From Synechococcus sp. PCC 6312 (GTDB lineage: Bacteria > Cyanobacteriota > Cyanobacteriia > Thermosynechococcales > Thermosynechococcaceae): 64,000 nucleotides of DNA. The notes beneath the pieces are model-generated. The model saw only the letters and a program-made list of their open reading frames with translations, made no database searches and was not told the DNA's origin. This document shows, piece after piece, positions 56,369 to 64,000 of the stretch (its first letter is position 1; each line of letters begins with the position of its first letter). The stretch is from positions 1 to 64,000 of the forward strand of contig NC_019680.1 in assembly GCF_000316685.1 (NCBI RefSeq), in the 5' to 3' direction. The translations under genes and the position numbers were made by a program.

Positions 56369-57085
56369 ATGGTCAATTTGCCAAACAATCTATCACCACT
56401 GCCTCAGATTCAGTTAGTCGTTAATCCGGTAGCTGGGTTAGCGGATGCCGCCCTAGAAATTACCAGTCAACAAGCTGAAGCCTTAGTTGTGCCGGTCTTA
56501 GTTGCTCAGGGTCTAGATGTGGTTGTCAGGTGTTTAGACGATCCAGAACTAGAGAAAATTGTTGAGACTAAGGGGCAAATATATCCATTGACCTTGGCCT
56601 GGAATTGGGGTAATGCCCAAGTGGCCGAACTATTTGAGCAATGTCGGCAGCCTCGGCAAATCCAAAAAGTCGTAGCAGAAAAAGGATTTTTAACCGGGCC
56701 TGGGAATTATTGGTTACCTGTAGCTCTAACTGAAAAAGGCCTACTCTATGGCGAACTTATTGGTCAGGGTCAGGATGGGCACTATCTACAACCCATCCAT
56801 GTGGAGGATAAAATCCGCCAACCCCTTTATTACCTCAGCCAATACCTGTTTAAACAATTGCACGTCCCCTTGCGAGGCTGTTGTTTTTTGCAAGTTGGCT
56901 GGATTCAGGGGGAGCTTTGTTTCGATCGACTTTGGCCGTTTCCCATTCAACCGGCCCTGGCCAGCTTAGGGGTACAGTCTCCTGATCTCTTTTATGCTCA
57001 CTATCTTTGCTGCCAGGGTTTGCCTCTTAAAGATTTACGGATTAAGGGCCAGGCTCCCTATGGTGAGTTGGCCGACCTGAGTTGA
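56369..57085 (+). CDS. Hypothetical protein coupled to a coiled-coil gene
   Basis: 238 residues, soluble, with no recognised domain. Conserved-looking segments include TLAWNWGNAQVAELFEQCRQP, FLTGPGNYWLPVALTEKGLLYGELIG and YLCCQGLPLKDLRIKGQAPYGEL. The gene starts three bases after the stop of the coiled-coil gene, so the two are surely co-transcribed. It converges on the antiporter gene with 15 bases between stops. Confidence 0.75.
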   Translation: MVNLPNNLSPLPQIQLVVNPVAGLADAALEITSQQAEALVVPVLVAQGLDVVVRCLDDPELEKIVETKGQIYPLTLAWNWGNAQVAELFEQCRQPRQIQKVVAEKGFLTGPGNYWLPVALTEKGLLYGELIGQGQDGHYLQPIHVEDKIRQPLYYLSQYLFKQLHVPLRGCCFLQVGWIQGELCFDRLWPFPIQPALASLGVQSPDLFYAHYLCCQGLPLKDLRIKGQAPYGELADLS

Positions 57086-57099
57086 ACGTTGTGGATAGC

Positions 57100-59211
57100 T
57101 TAGGAGTGGGGTTCACCAAAGAGGATGACTGAGCAGGGTAATTCCTTCACGACTTGGGTGGTAATATCACTCACCGCCAACCCCCCGGTTGTTCGCCGCC
57201 GAATTGAGCGCATTAAGACTAAATCCCGACTAGCGGCCTGGCCAAGAATGGCACTAGCAATATCGGATTCAGCCACGGTTTGAATATCAATACAGACGGG
57301 GCGGCTATCCGGTGGCAAAATCCGGGCTAATTCTGCCTCAAACTGGGTCATCTGTTCACTGGGAATACCGGGTAAACAAACATGGAGGAGGGTGACATCG
57401 GCTTGACTGGCGGCAGCTAAGGCCTGGGCAAAGCCAACGATTCTCAGGGTTGGGGCCGTGAGGTCTCGGACTGGAACAAGGATGGATTGGATATTCTCCG
57501 GTTCATCTAAAAGACGAGTAATGGCCACAGGACAATGGGCTGACCAAAGAATGCTATCAATGACGGTGCCAAACAGCCGTGCTCGCAGACCAGTTTTTTC
57601 CGACCAACCAACAATAATTAAGTTGCTATTTTCCTCCCGACTCAGACGGGTAATTCCCAGGGGAACATCATCATCAATCCGTAACTGTGGCTCTAGGGGA
57701 ACAGCGTAGGCTTGGCCAATTTCCACAGCCCGCCGTAAGAGTTTTTGGCCCCGTTGCAAGCTGGTTTCCAGGCCTGGATCATCCATGTGCACAGCCGCCC
57801 GGGTAACCACTAATGGGACAACTCGCCCCTGTTCATGGCGGGCTAACAACGCCGCTAGTTGGATTAAGGAGCGTTCTGTTTGGGGGTTCTGGACTGGGAC
57901 AATTACCGTGAAAGGGGCAGAGTCATCTGTCTCCCCCTCTAAACCAGCTGTATCCCGCCACAGTTCATCAACCGTATCAGTTTCTGGTTGTGGCACAGGG
58001 ATACGACTGGCGACCCGGGAAGTAATCAATGGCCCCAAAATTGAAGTCACAACCATCAAGACAATCACACTATTCAAAATATCCTGGGTCAAAATTCCCT
58101 GTTGATAACCCACTAGGGTTGCAGCTAAGGTGGCCGCCACTTGGGGTAAGGACAATGACCACATACTGAGCATTTCTACCCGGCTGTACCGATAAATCAC
58201 GCTTGCCAACCAGGCCGCGACGAATTTACTGCCAATTAAACCACCCACAATGGCCAGGGTTAGGCCCCAAGAACTGAGGGTTTTTAGAAAAGCGGGGAGG
58301 TCAATCAGTAAGCCCATATCAATGAAAAAGAAGGGAATAAACAGCACCCCGCCGACAAACTCCACCTTCTCCTTAACTGGACTTTCCCCAATCACATCAT
58401 TAACGGCCAGGCCAGCCAAAAACGCCCCGACAATTTGCTCAATCCCAATCACTTGGGCCCCGACCGAAGCCACAAACAGAGCTAAGAGGACAAATAAGAA
58501 TTGGTTTCCCTCATTATCTCCTGAGCGTCTAAAAAACTCTTTCCCGACCCGATCAATGCCCCAAAGGACCGCCACCGAATAGACTGCTAAGGCCACCAGT
58601 AGCAGCATTAAGCTCCAAGCCGTAAAGTTTCCGGCCGCAATCCCCACGCAAATGGCTAAAACTAACAGGGCTGCTGTATCCGTAAAAATGGTGGCCCCAA
58701 TCGTGACGGTAATGGCTTCGTTTTGAACAACCCCCAACCGACTGACAATTGGATAAGCCAAAAGGGTATGGGAGGCAAATAAGGAGCCAATCAACAGGGC
58801 CCCATTCCAGCCAAACCCAAACCAGCGTCCGACCACCATCCCGGTCATTAAGGGGACAATAAAGGTCAAAAAGCCAAAGCCCATGGAGCGATTGCGGGTT
58901 TTCCGAAATTGGCTCAGATCAATCTCCAGGCCCGCCACAAACATTAAATAGATTTTGCCCACCCCTGAGAGCAGCACCATGGTTTCAGTCTTGTGATTAA
59001 GAAACTGGAGACCACTGGGGCCGAGGATAATGCCCGCTAAGAGTAACCCCACCAGGCCAGGTAACTTGATCCGCTCAAAAATCGGGGGAATCGAGAGGCT
59101 CACAGCAATGAGAATTGTAAAAATAAAAACCGGATTATCGAGTAGCACAAGTCCCCCCAGAACCAATTGCCCCAGGCCTGAGTATAGCCAAGGAACGGAA
59201 AATCCTAACAT
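57100..59211 (-). CDS. CPA2-type cation/proton antiporter with USP domain
   Basis: 703 residues. The first about 420 hold some 12 membrane helices of a CPA2 antiporter (GLLLAGIILGPSGLQFL, FASHTLLAYPIVSRLGVVQ, VGAFLAGLAVNDVIGESPV). After a linker, two soluble universal-stress-protein-like domains follow (from about 450), with nucleotide-binding-type GWSEKTGLRARLFG. Probably exchanges Na+ or K+ for protons. The ATG at 59211 is preferred over an upstream TTG (59232). Confidence 0.88.
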   Translation of the reverse strand: MLGFSVPWLYSGLGQLVLGGLVLLDNPVFIFTILIAVSLSIPPIFERIKLPGLVGLLLAGIILGPSGLQFLNHKTETMVLLSGVGKIYLMFVAGLEIDLSQFRKTRNRSMGFGFLTFIVPLMTGMVVGRWFGFGWNGALLIGSLFASHTLLAYPIVSRLGVVQNEAITVTIGATIFTDTAALLVLAICVGIAAGNFTAWSLMLLLVALAVYSVAVLWGIDRVGKEFFRRSGDNEGNQFLFVLLALFVASVGAQVIGIEQIVGAFLAGLAVNDVIGESPVKEKVEFVGGVLFIPFFFIDMGLLIDLPAFLKTLSSWGLTLAIVGGLIGSKFVAAWLASVIYRYSRVEMLSMWSLSLPQVAATLAATLVGYQQGILTQDILNSVIVLMVVTSILGPLITSRVASRIPVPQPETDTVDELWRDTAGLEGETDDSAPFTVIVPVQNPQTERSLIQLAALLARHEQGRVVPLVVTRAAVHMDDPGLETSLQRGQKLLRRAVEIGQAYAVPLEPQLRIDDDVPLGITRLSREENSNLIIVGWSEKTGLRARLFGTVIDSILWSAHCPVAITRLLDEPENIQSILVPVRDLTAPTLRIVGFAQALAAASQADVTLLHVCLPGIPSEQMTQFEAELARILPPDSRPVCIDIQTVAESDIASAILGQAASRDLVLMRSIRRRTTGGLAVSDITTQVVKELPCSVILFGEPHS

Positions 59212-59245
59212 TCCAAGTCTGCCCTGATCCAATCCTGATACTGAC

Positions 59246-59389
59246 TTAAGATTCAGACCAGGCCAAATCTGCCGGGAAGAATGGTTCTAAACGTTCCTCC
59301 CAACTATAGGGGCAGGTCTGGGGCAGGGTATTGAGAGGCAAACCCGTTTCAATGGCCGCATCTCGACGAGCAATCCGATAAATTTTCGT
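59246..59389 (-). pseudogene. DUF29 gene remnant
   Basis: The open frame reads IYRIARRDAAIETGLPLNTL, then PQTCPYSWEERLEPFFPADL, which matches the C-terminal end of DUF29 proteins (ARRxAAIETGLP-x-x-T-P-x-TCPY). The frame opens after a stop at 59390 and has no start. In another frame just upstream, LELAHLIDESAQI resembles the DUF29 segment before it. So the gene is decayed by truncation and frameshift. Confidence 0.6.
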
Positions 59390-59510
59390 TCATTGTTCTC
59401 CACTCTGGCATCAAATCAAACTTGGGGTATTGCCAAGGTAATAGTCCAGATTTGCGCGCTCTCATCAATCAAATGGGCTAATTCAAGTTAATTAGTCCAA
59501 GCAACCAAAA

Positions 59511-60413
59511 CTACTGGAGATTCGATTTGGGCGGATTGATGGATACCCTTGGATTGCCTAGGGCGGTTAAGGTGCAGTGGGTTGTAAACAGAATCTGATA
59601 GTCGTCTAATAGTCCCAAAAACTTGGCCTGGTCAAAGCTGCGGGGATCACTGCGGGCCCCATCCCGATCCACGTCTTTGTGACTGACAATCCGATCCGGT
59701 TGAACTCTTGTGCGGGCTACCAACCAGGCCAAGGAGCGATATTGGGCATCCGTATAACCACTGTGATAATCCCTCTCATTCATCCCATCGGCTGGGGTTT
59801 CTAGGGAAATGTGATAGGCAAAATTATTAACAGAGGAGGGGACTTTGGTGCTACTGAGTACCGACTCACCATTGAACTCGGAATTACCCGCTCCATAGGC
59901 CCTAGCTTCGGGAGGAACGACATAAACCACTGTCCCATCCAAGGCAATCATCGTGTGGTAGCTCACTTGGTCAGCATCGCGGGGATTGTAGGCCTGGAAG
60001 ATACTCAAGGCACTGTCAATGCTTCCCACCGTTTCATGGAGGACAATCAACAGGGGATTGTTCACTGGCTTACCCTGAATGTCTTGGCTCAGCCTTGGGC
60101 CATAATTACTTGGGTCCGCTTTTTTCCAGATTTCTTTGGGGTGATATTTGGGCAGTTGTCGAGCTAGTTCTTGAGGATGGGGAATCTGAGTTCTTTGAGC
60201 TATCGGTGAGTCACAGGCCAGGCCGGGTTTAATCAACCCCGTATTCACCGCCGGGACATACTGATTCATCACCGCAGCAACTTCGGCCTGGAGTTGGGCT
60301 TGGTGTTGAGCGTGGGCTTTTTCGGCCAGTTCTCGCTGTCCTTGGAGGAGGATGACAATAGCCATCATTGCTAAGAAGAAACTGATACTCCAGAGCATTT
60401 GTTTTTTGATCAT
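59511..60413 (-). CDS. N-acetylmuramoyl-L-alanine amidase (Amidase_2)
   Basis: Cleaves the bond between peptide and N-acetylmuramic acid in peptidoglycan. The 300-residue protein has an N-terminal hydrophobic anchor (LWSISFFLAMMAIVILLQG), a linker with a coil, and a zinc-dependent Amidase_2 domain (about 120-280): IVLHETVGS (His ligand), VSYHTMIALDG, YGAGNSEFNG and IVSHKDVDRDGARSDP (His ligand). Lies in the periplasm by topology. Between two antiporter genes but without a visible link. Confidence 0.92.
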   Translation of the reverse strand: MIKKQMLWSISFFLAMMAIVILLQGQRELAEKAHAQHQAQLQAEVAAVMNQYVPAVNTGLIKPGLACDSPIAQRTQIPHPQELARQLPKYHPKEIWKKADPSNYGPRLSQDIQGKPVNNPLLIVLHETVGSIDSALSIFQAYNPRDADQVSYHTMIALDGTVVYVVPPEARAYGAGNSEFNGESVLSSTKVPSSVNNFAYHISLETPADGMNERDYHSGYTDAQYRSLAWLVARTRVQPDRIVSHKDVDRDGARSDPRSFDQAKFLGLLDDYQILFTTHCTLTALGNPRVSINPPKSNLQ

Positions 60414-60640
60414 CGTCGTCTAACCGGATTGCAACTCACACCTTAAGTAACCAGTAAACCTAACTTTGACGGCCAGGCCTGTGTGGTAGCAGACAGTTTG
60501 CCCAATTGGTTCTAACCGATGTTGCCCCTAAATGCAAGGAATTTCCCTGGCTAGAATCAGCCGCCGTAAGCTTCTAGAAAATCACCTAAAGTTAAGTAAT
60601 GTGACACACCTTTAATCTATCTCCCCTCCAAGGCAATTTT

Positions 60641-62941
60641 GTGCAAGAAGATTTTCGACTCATTATTGATCTCGTGACAGTTTTAGGGATTGCGGCCATC
60701 GGCGGCCTCCTCGCAGCCCTGCTGAAACAACCGACCCTTTTGGGTTATTTAATTGGGGGCATGATTGTCGGCCCGGCTGGCCTGGGTTGGATTAAGGAAG
60801 TCGTCCAAGTCGAAACCCTGGCCCAATTTGGGGTGGCTTTTTTACTGTTTACCTTGGGGGTCAGCTTCTCCCTGAGTGAAATCAAGAAAGTCCAGGGCAT
60901 TAGCTTAGGGGGTGGCATCCTCCAAATCCTCCTCACTATTTTGGTTACGACTGGCATTTCCCTCTGGGTGGGCTGGGTTAATTCTCCCCAGGAGGGTGTT
61001 TTTCTCGGGGCAATTTTATCTCTCTCCTCAACGGCCGTGGTTTTGCGGAGTTTGATGGACAGCAATAGCACCAATACCCCGCCCGGTCAGGTCATGTTAG
61101 GCATTCTGGTGGTGCAGGATCTGGCGGTAGGTCTGATGTTGGCGGTATTACCAGCTTTGGATAAACCCCCAGAGGAATTGGGGATTGCCTTGGCCTGGGC
61201 CTTAGTCCAAATTGCCCTAATTGCTGGGGGAGCCGTAATTGCCGGGATCTGGCTCATTCCCCCCTTATTGCGGTTGTTGGCGCGCACAGAGAGCCGGGAA
61301 TTATTCTTGCTTGGAGTTGTCGCTCTCTGCCTCGGCATTGCCCTACTGACGGATCGCTTGGGACTATCGATTGAAATTGGGGCCTTCATTGCGGGGCTGA
61401 TGATCTCGGAGGTGGAGTATGCGGATCAGACCCTTTCCTATGTGGAGCCGTTACGGGATATTTTTGCCACCCTCTTTTTTGCCGCCATTGGGATGTTGAT
61501 TGATCCGGTCTTTCTCTGGAATCATTTGGAGTTGATCCTTGGCCTAGTGGCCTTGGTGATTATTGGCAAGTTTTGTATTATCACCCCCATCGTCAAGCTG
61601 TTTGGCTATTCCTGGAAAACGGCCTTGATTACGGGCATCGGCCTGACCCAAATTGGGGAATTTTCCTTTGTCCTGGCCAGTGAAGGACAATCCCTGGGCC
61701 TGGTGTCGCGGCAAGTGTATCTCCTGATCCTCGGCACAACGGCGGTGACATTAATTGTGACTCCCTTCCTCTTGAAAGCGGTTCCCTTGGTGATGGCGAT
61801 GCCTTGGTTCCAGGCCTGGTTTCAGAATGATGATCGGGTGATTGAAATTGGCGAAACCGAATTACCGCAACAAAACCATTTAATTGTCTGTGGCTATGGG
61901 CGAGTCGGGCAAAGCATTGTGCAACTGTTACGGGAACAGAATTATCCCGTCTTGGTGATTGATCAAAGTGAAGAGGCCATCCAGAAACTCCGTCAGACGG
62001 ATATTCCCTATCTTTATGGCAACGCGTCTAGCTCGACCGTATTAGAAAAAGCGGGTGTATCCCAGGCCTTGGGGATGGCTATCGCTCTTTCCGACAGTAT
62101 GAGTACCCGGTTGTGCCTCAAACGGGGATTAGAATTTGCCCCAGAATTAGATGTGATTGTCCGGGCGAATCAAGACAAAGACATTGAATTGCTCTACCAA
62201 CTGGGGGCGCGGGAAGTGGTGCAGCCGGAATTTGAAGCCAGCCTGGAACTTGCGGCCCATTTGTTGTTTAGCTTGGGCCTATCTGAGCCAAAAATTCAGC
62301 GGCAAGTCCAAAATATTCGCAACCGCCACTACCAAGATTTACGGGGAGAACGCTCGGCAATGTTGGTCTCCCGAGAACTCCGCCAGGCCGCTCGAGATTT
62401 AAATAGCCAATGGCAGACTTTAGCCGATAATTCTCCTATCTTGGGCATGAGCCTCAAGGATATTGAACTGCGGCAATTGACGGGGGCGACCTTGCTAGCG
62501 GTGATGCGAGCCGATGGCACAGAAATTGACTACCCAGGTGGGGAAACAGAACTCCAGGCCGGTGATCGCTTGTTGATTACAGGGCAACCCACTGAAATTA
62601 AAGCGGCTCAGGCCCTCTTTAGTGAACCGGCCCCATTTCCCAGTCCAATTCTCAGCAGTGGCAGTGGCAACGGGGATGTCATCGCCAATTTGTGGCTGAT
62701 GTTACCGCCGGACAGTGCCGGAATTAATTGTCCCCTCGCGGAAGTGGGTTTACCGGAGGGAATCATTGTCCAAGCCCTGCGCCGGGATGGGGTGTTTTCG
62801 ATGTTGCCCACCGCCGAGACCATTTTGCAAGGGGGAGATCGTTTGTTACTCCGCGGGCTGGTGAATGACTTGACCCTAGCTGGGGATATACTCACTGCCC
62901 GGTCTGTGCTGCTGACATCAGCCCAATTGGAAGCAGTTTAA
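60641..62941 (+). CDS. Kef-type cation/proton antiporter with TrkA domains
   Basis: 766 residues: an antiporter core of about 12 helices (LAALLKQPTLLGYLIGGMIVGPAGLG, SLSSTAVVLRSLMDSNS), then TrkA-N (NHLIVCGYGRVGQSIVQLL), followed by two TrkA-C domains in tandem (ARDLNSQWQTLADNSPI onward and GDVIANLWLMLPPDSAG onward). The NAD-binding pattern is intact, so gating by NAD(H) or nucleotides is likely. The start is GTG at 60641. It is not the same type as the USP antiporter at 57100. Confidence 0.93.
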   Translation: MQEDFRLIIDLVTVLGIAAIGGLLAALLKQPTLLGYLIGGMIVGPAGLGWIKEVVQVETLAQFGVAFLLFTLGVSFSLSEIKKVQGISLGGGILQILLTILVTTGISLWVGWVNSPQEGVFLGAILSLSSTAVVLRSLMDSNSTNTPPGQVMLGILVVQDLAVGLMLAVLPALDKPPEELGIALAWALVQIALIAGGAVIAGIWLIPPLLRLLARTESRELFLLGVVALCLGIALLTDRLGLSIEIGAFIAGLMISEVEYADQTLSYVEPLRDIFATLFFAAIGMLIDPVFLWNHLELILGLVALVIIGKFCIITPIVKLFGYSWKTALITGIGLTQIGEFSFVLASEGQSLGLVSRQVYLLILGTTAVTLIVTPFLLKAVPLVMAMPWFQAWFQNDDRVIEIGETELPQQNHLIVCGYGRVGQSIVQLLREQNYPVLVIDQSEEAIQKLRQTDIPYLYGNASSSTVLEKAGVSQALGMAIALSDSMSTRLCLKRGLEFAPELDVIVRANQDKDIELLYQLGAREVVQPEFEASLELAAHLLFSLGLSEPKIQRQVQNIRNRHYQDLRGERSAMLVSRELRQAARDLNSQWQTLADNSPILGMSLKDIELRQLTGATLLAVMRADGTEIDYPGGETELQAGDRLLITGQPTEIKAAQALFSEPAPFPSPILSSGSGNGDVIANLWLMLPPDSAGINCPLAEVGLPEGIIVQALRRDGVFSMLPTAETILQGGDRLLLRGLVNDLTLAGDILTARSVLLTSAQLEAV

Positions 62942-62952
62942 CCGGACAAAAA

Positions 62953-63732
62953 TTAAATTGGAAAGTATTGCGGCTCGATTCCAGGGCCAATCAGGAGAAG
63001 AGAGTTTTCTTTCATCAGTTCCCACTTCTCTTGGGGGGTAAAGGGTTCCGAGGCAATTTGTACCCCCCCTGGATTTTGCCAATAGAGAGTTGGGATGGGT
63101 TCAGGATTACCGCAGCGGGCGGCGAGGAGATAGTTACCATCGGTGACAACCATATTTAAGGCCACTCGAACCCCATTGGCTTCGGCTAGTTCTAGGACGA
63201 TGCGGAGGGTTTGGCGGAGGGCCATAATTGGGGAAAGCTGGGGATTCGAGACCATTTCACTGCAAAACAGGGCAAACAGATGTTCAGAATCTGTCGTTCC
63301 CTCAATCAGGGCATAGGACAAGTCGTTGAGGCGATTGCGAATGGGGCGATAGAGGCTTTGCCGGAAGTTTTCAATAAAACCGTTATGAATACCTAACCAG
63401 CGGCCCCAGCGAAAGGGTTGGGAATTACTCAGTTGTAACGCTTGCCCAGGGGTGGCACTTCTCACACTGGCCAGAACACAGCCGGACTCAACAAAGCGGG
63501 CTAAATGCTCTGTGAAATTGAGATCACTCCAAATCGGGAGAACTTGCCGATACAAAAACGGTTCTACGGCCTGGCGGGGATGATACCAACCGACTCCAAA
63601 GCCATCGGCATTCAGTAAGCCTACGGTCATCTCACGGGGTAAGTAGCTTTGGACTAGGAGAGAATGCTCTGGGATTAATATTAAATGTTCAAGACTGCGA
63701 ACCGGCCCCAAATAGGCTAAGAGACGACACAT
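62953..63732 (-). CDS. EgtC-like class II glutamine amidotransferase
   Basis: 259 residues. The start is placed at 63732 so that the catalytic cysteine follows the initiator (MCRLLAYLGP), as in Ntn-type amidotransferases. Further motifs: GLLNADGFGVGWY, SVRSATPGQALQLSNSQPF, WLGIHNGFIENF. In the ergothioneine pathway EgtC removes the glutamyl group; the EgtB-like gene lies 21 kb away in the same window. Other amidotransferase roles are possible. A longer frame begins three codons upstream. Confidence 0.85.
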   Translation of the reverse strand: MCRLLAYLGPVRSLEHLILIPEHSLLVQSYLPREMTVGLLNADGFGVGWYHPRQAVEPFLYRQVLPIWSDLNFTEHLARFVESGCVLASVRSATPGQALQLSNSQPFRWGRWLGIHNGFIENFRQSLYRPIRNRLNDLSYALIEGTTDSEHLFALFCSEMVSNPQLSPIMALRQTLRIVLELAEANGVRVALNMVVTDGNYLLAARCGNPEPIPTLYWQNPGGVQIASEPFTPQEKWELMKENSLLLIGPGIEPQYFPI

Positions 63733-64000
63733 AGCAGGCAAAACTCCAGAGGGACTAGTTTAATTATGGGGGCTACCCTTCAACACGGCTCAATTCCGAC
63801 TCACCCGAGCAAGACTCCGCATCATTGGGGGATAGGCTGGCCGGGAGTTAATTTAAGTCATTCAAAGATAATGCTGATCACTATACTAAAGGTCTCATCG
63901 TTGCAGCCGGCCCAATTAAGAAGGCAGTGGATAGATGGACTCTCTGTTTGGGATGTCATTCTGCTGACTAGAGCCTGGAATCCGCTGACTGTTAGGTTAG
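63733..64000. other. Right-edge intergenic tract
   Basis: 268 bases upstream of the EgtC-like gene up to the window edge. I see no coding frame, RNA gene, palindrome or terminator. Confidence 0.4.

Overview
The window is chromosomal DNA from a unicellular cyanobacterium. Psb27, Ycf3, Ycf66, a high-light-inducible protein, a photosystem II S4-domain protein, NdhD1/NdhF1 and a DUF98 chorismate-lyase-like protein all point there. From memory, the N-terminal part of DnaA looks closest to Thermosynechococcus, so a Thermosynechococcaceae-like strain is my best guess; no search was possible. I did not notice the usual cyanobacterial palindrome HIP1 (GCGATCGC). A different palindrome, CCAGGCCTGG, occurs in at least 20 perfect copies.

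Region 1 (1-10.7 kb) begins with dnaA and, just downstream, a clear replication-origin candidate: a cluster of nine DnaA boxes, a GC spacer, four DnaA-trio repeats and an AT-rich stretch. Housekeeping genes follow: 1-Cys peroxiredoxin, tgt, a DUF3084 protein, the site-2 protease rseP, psb27, argB, a SAM hydrolase-like gene and tRNA-Lys(UUU).

Region 2 (10.8-16.4 kb) is accessory DNA. A single-chain type IIG-like restriction-modification enzyme is followed by a cluster of small toxin-antitoxin genes. One VapBC pair looks intact. Around it lie an antitoxin-like RelN gene and a VapB-like gene without visible toxins, a truncated gene upstream of a DUF5647 gene, and two decayed DUF2442 copies.

Region 3 (16.4-34 kb) holds a chorismate-lyase-like gene, an APC-type permease, an ammonium transporter with a near-consensus NtcA site, a Ski2-like helicase, and a chemotaxis/pilus signalling operon (CheY, CheW, a very large MCP, a very large CheA-receiver hybrid) ending in the helicase. 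The cysH gene follows.

Region 4 (34-53.7 kb) contains YggT, upp, an hli gene with a perfect HLR1 (RpaB) site, a SepF-like core protein, ycf66, ddl, an EgtB-like gene, an S4-domain/HAD pair, tRNA-Gln(UUG), a nitrilase-family amidase, a dispanin-like protein, GNAT, sulfiredoxin, ycf3, gatC, a two-repeat secreted protein, a NarL-type regulator and ndhF1-ndhD1.

Region 5 (53.8-64 kb) contains an Rpn/DUF4351 protein, rsmH, two unknown genes in tandem, two different monovalent-cation/proton antiporters flanking a cell-wall amidase and a DUF29 remnant, and an EgtC-like glutamine amidotransferase.

No CRISPR array, rRNA operon, prophage or intact insertion sequence was seen. The best candidates for new biology are the CCAGGCCTGG iteration, the origin architecture, the decaying toxin-antitoxin island and the unusual linkers of the taxis proteins.
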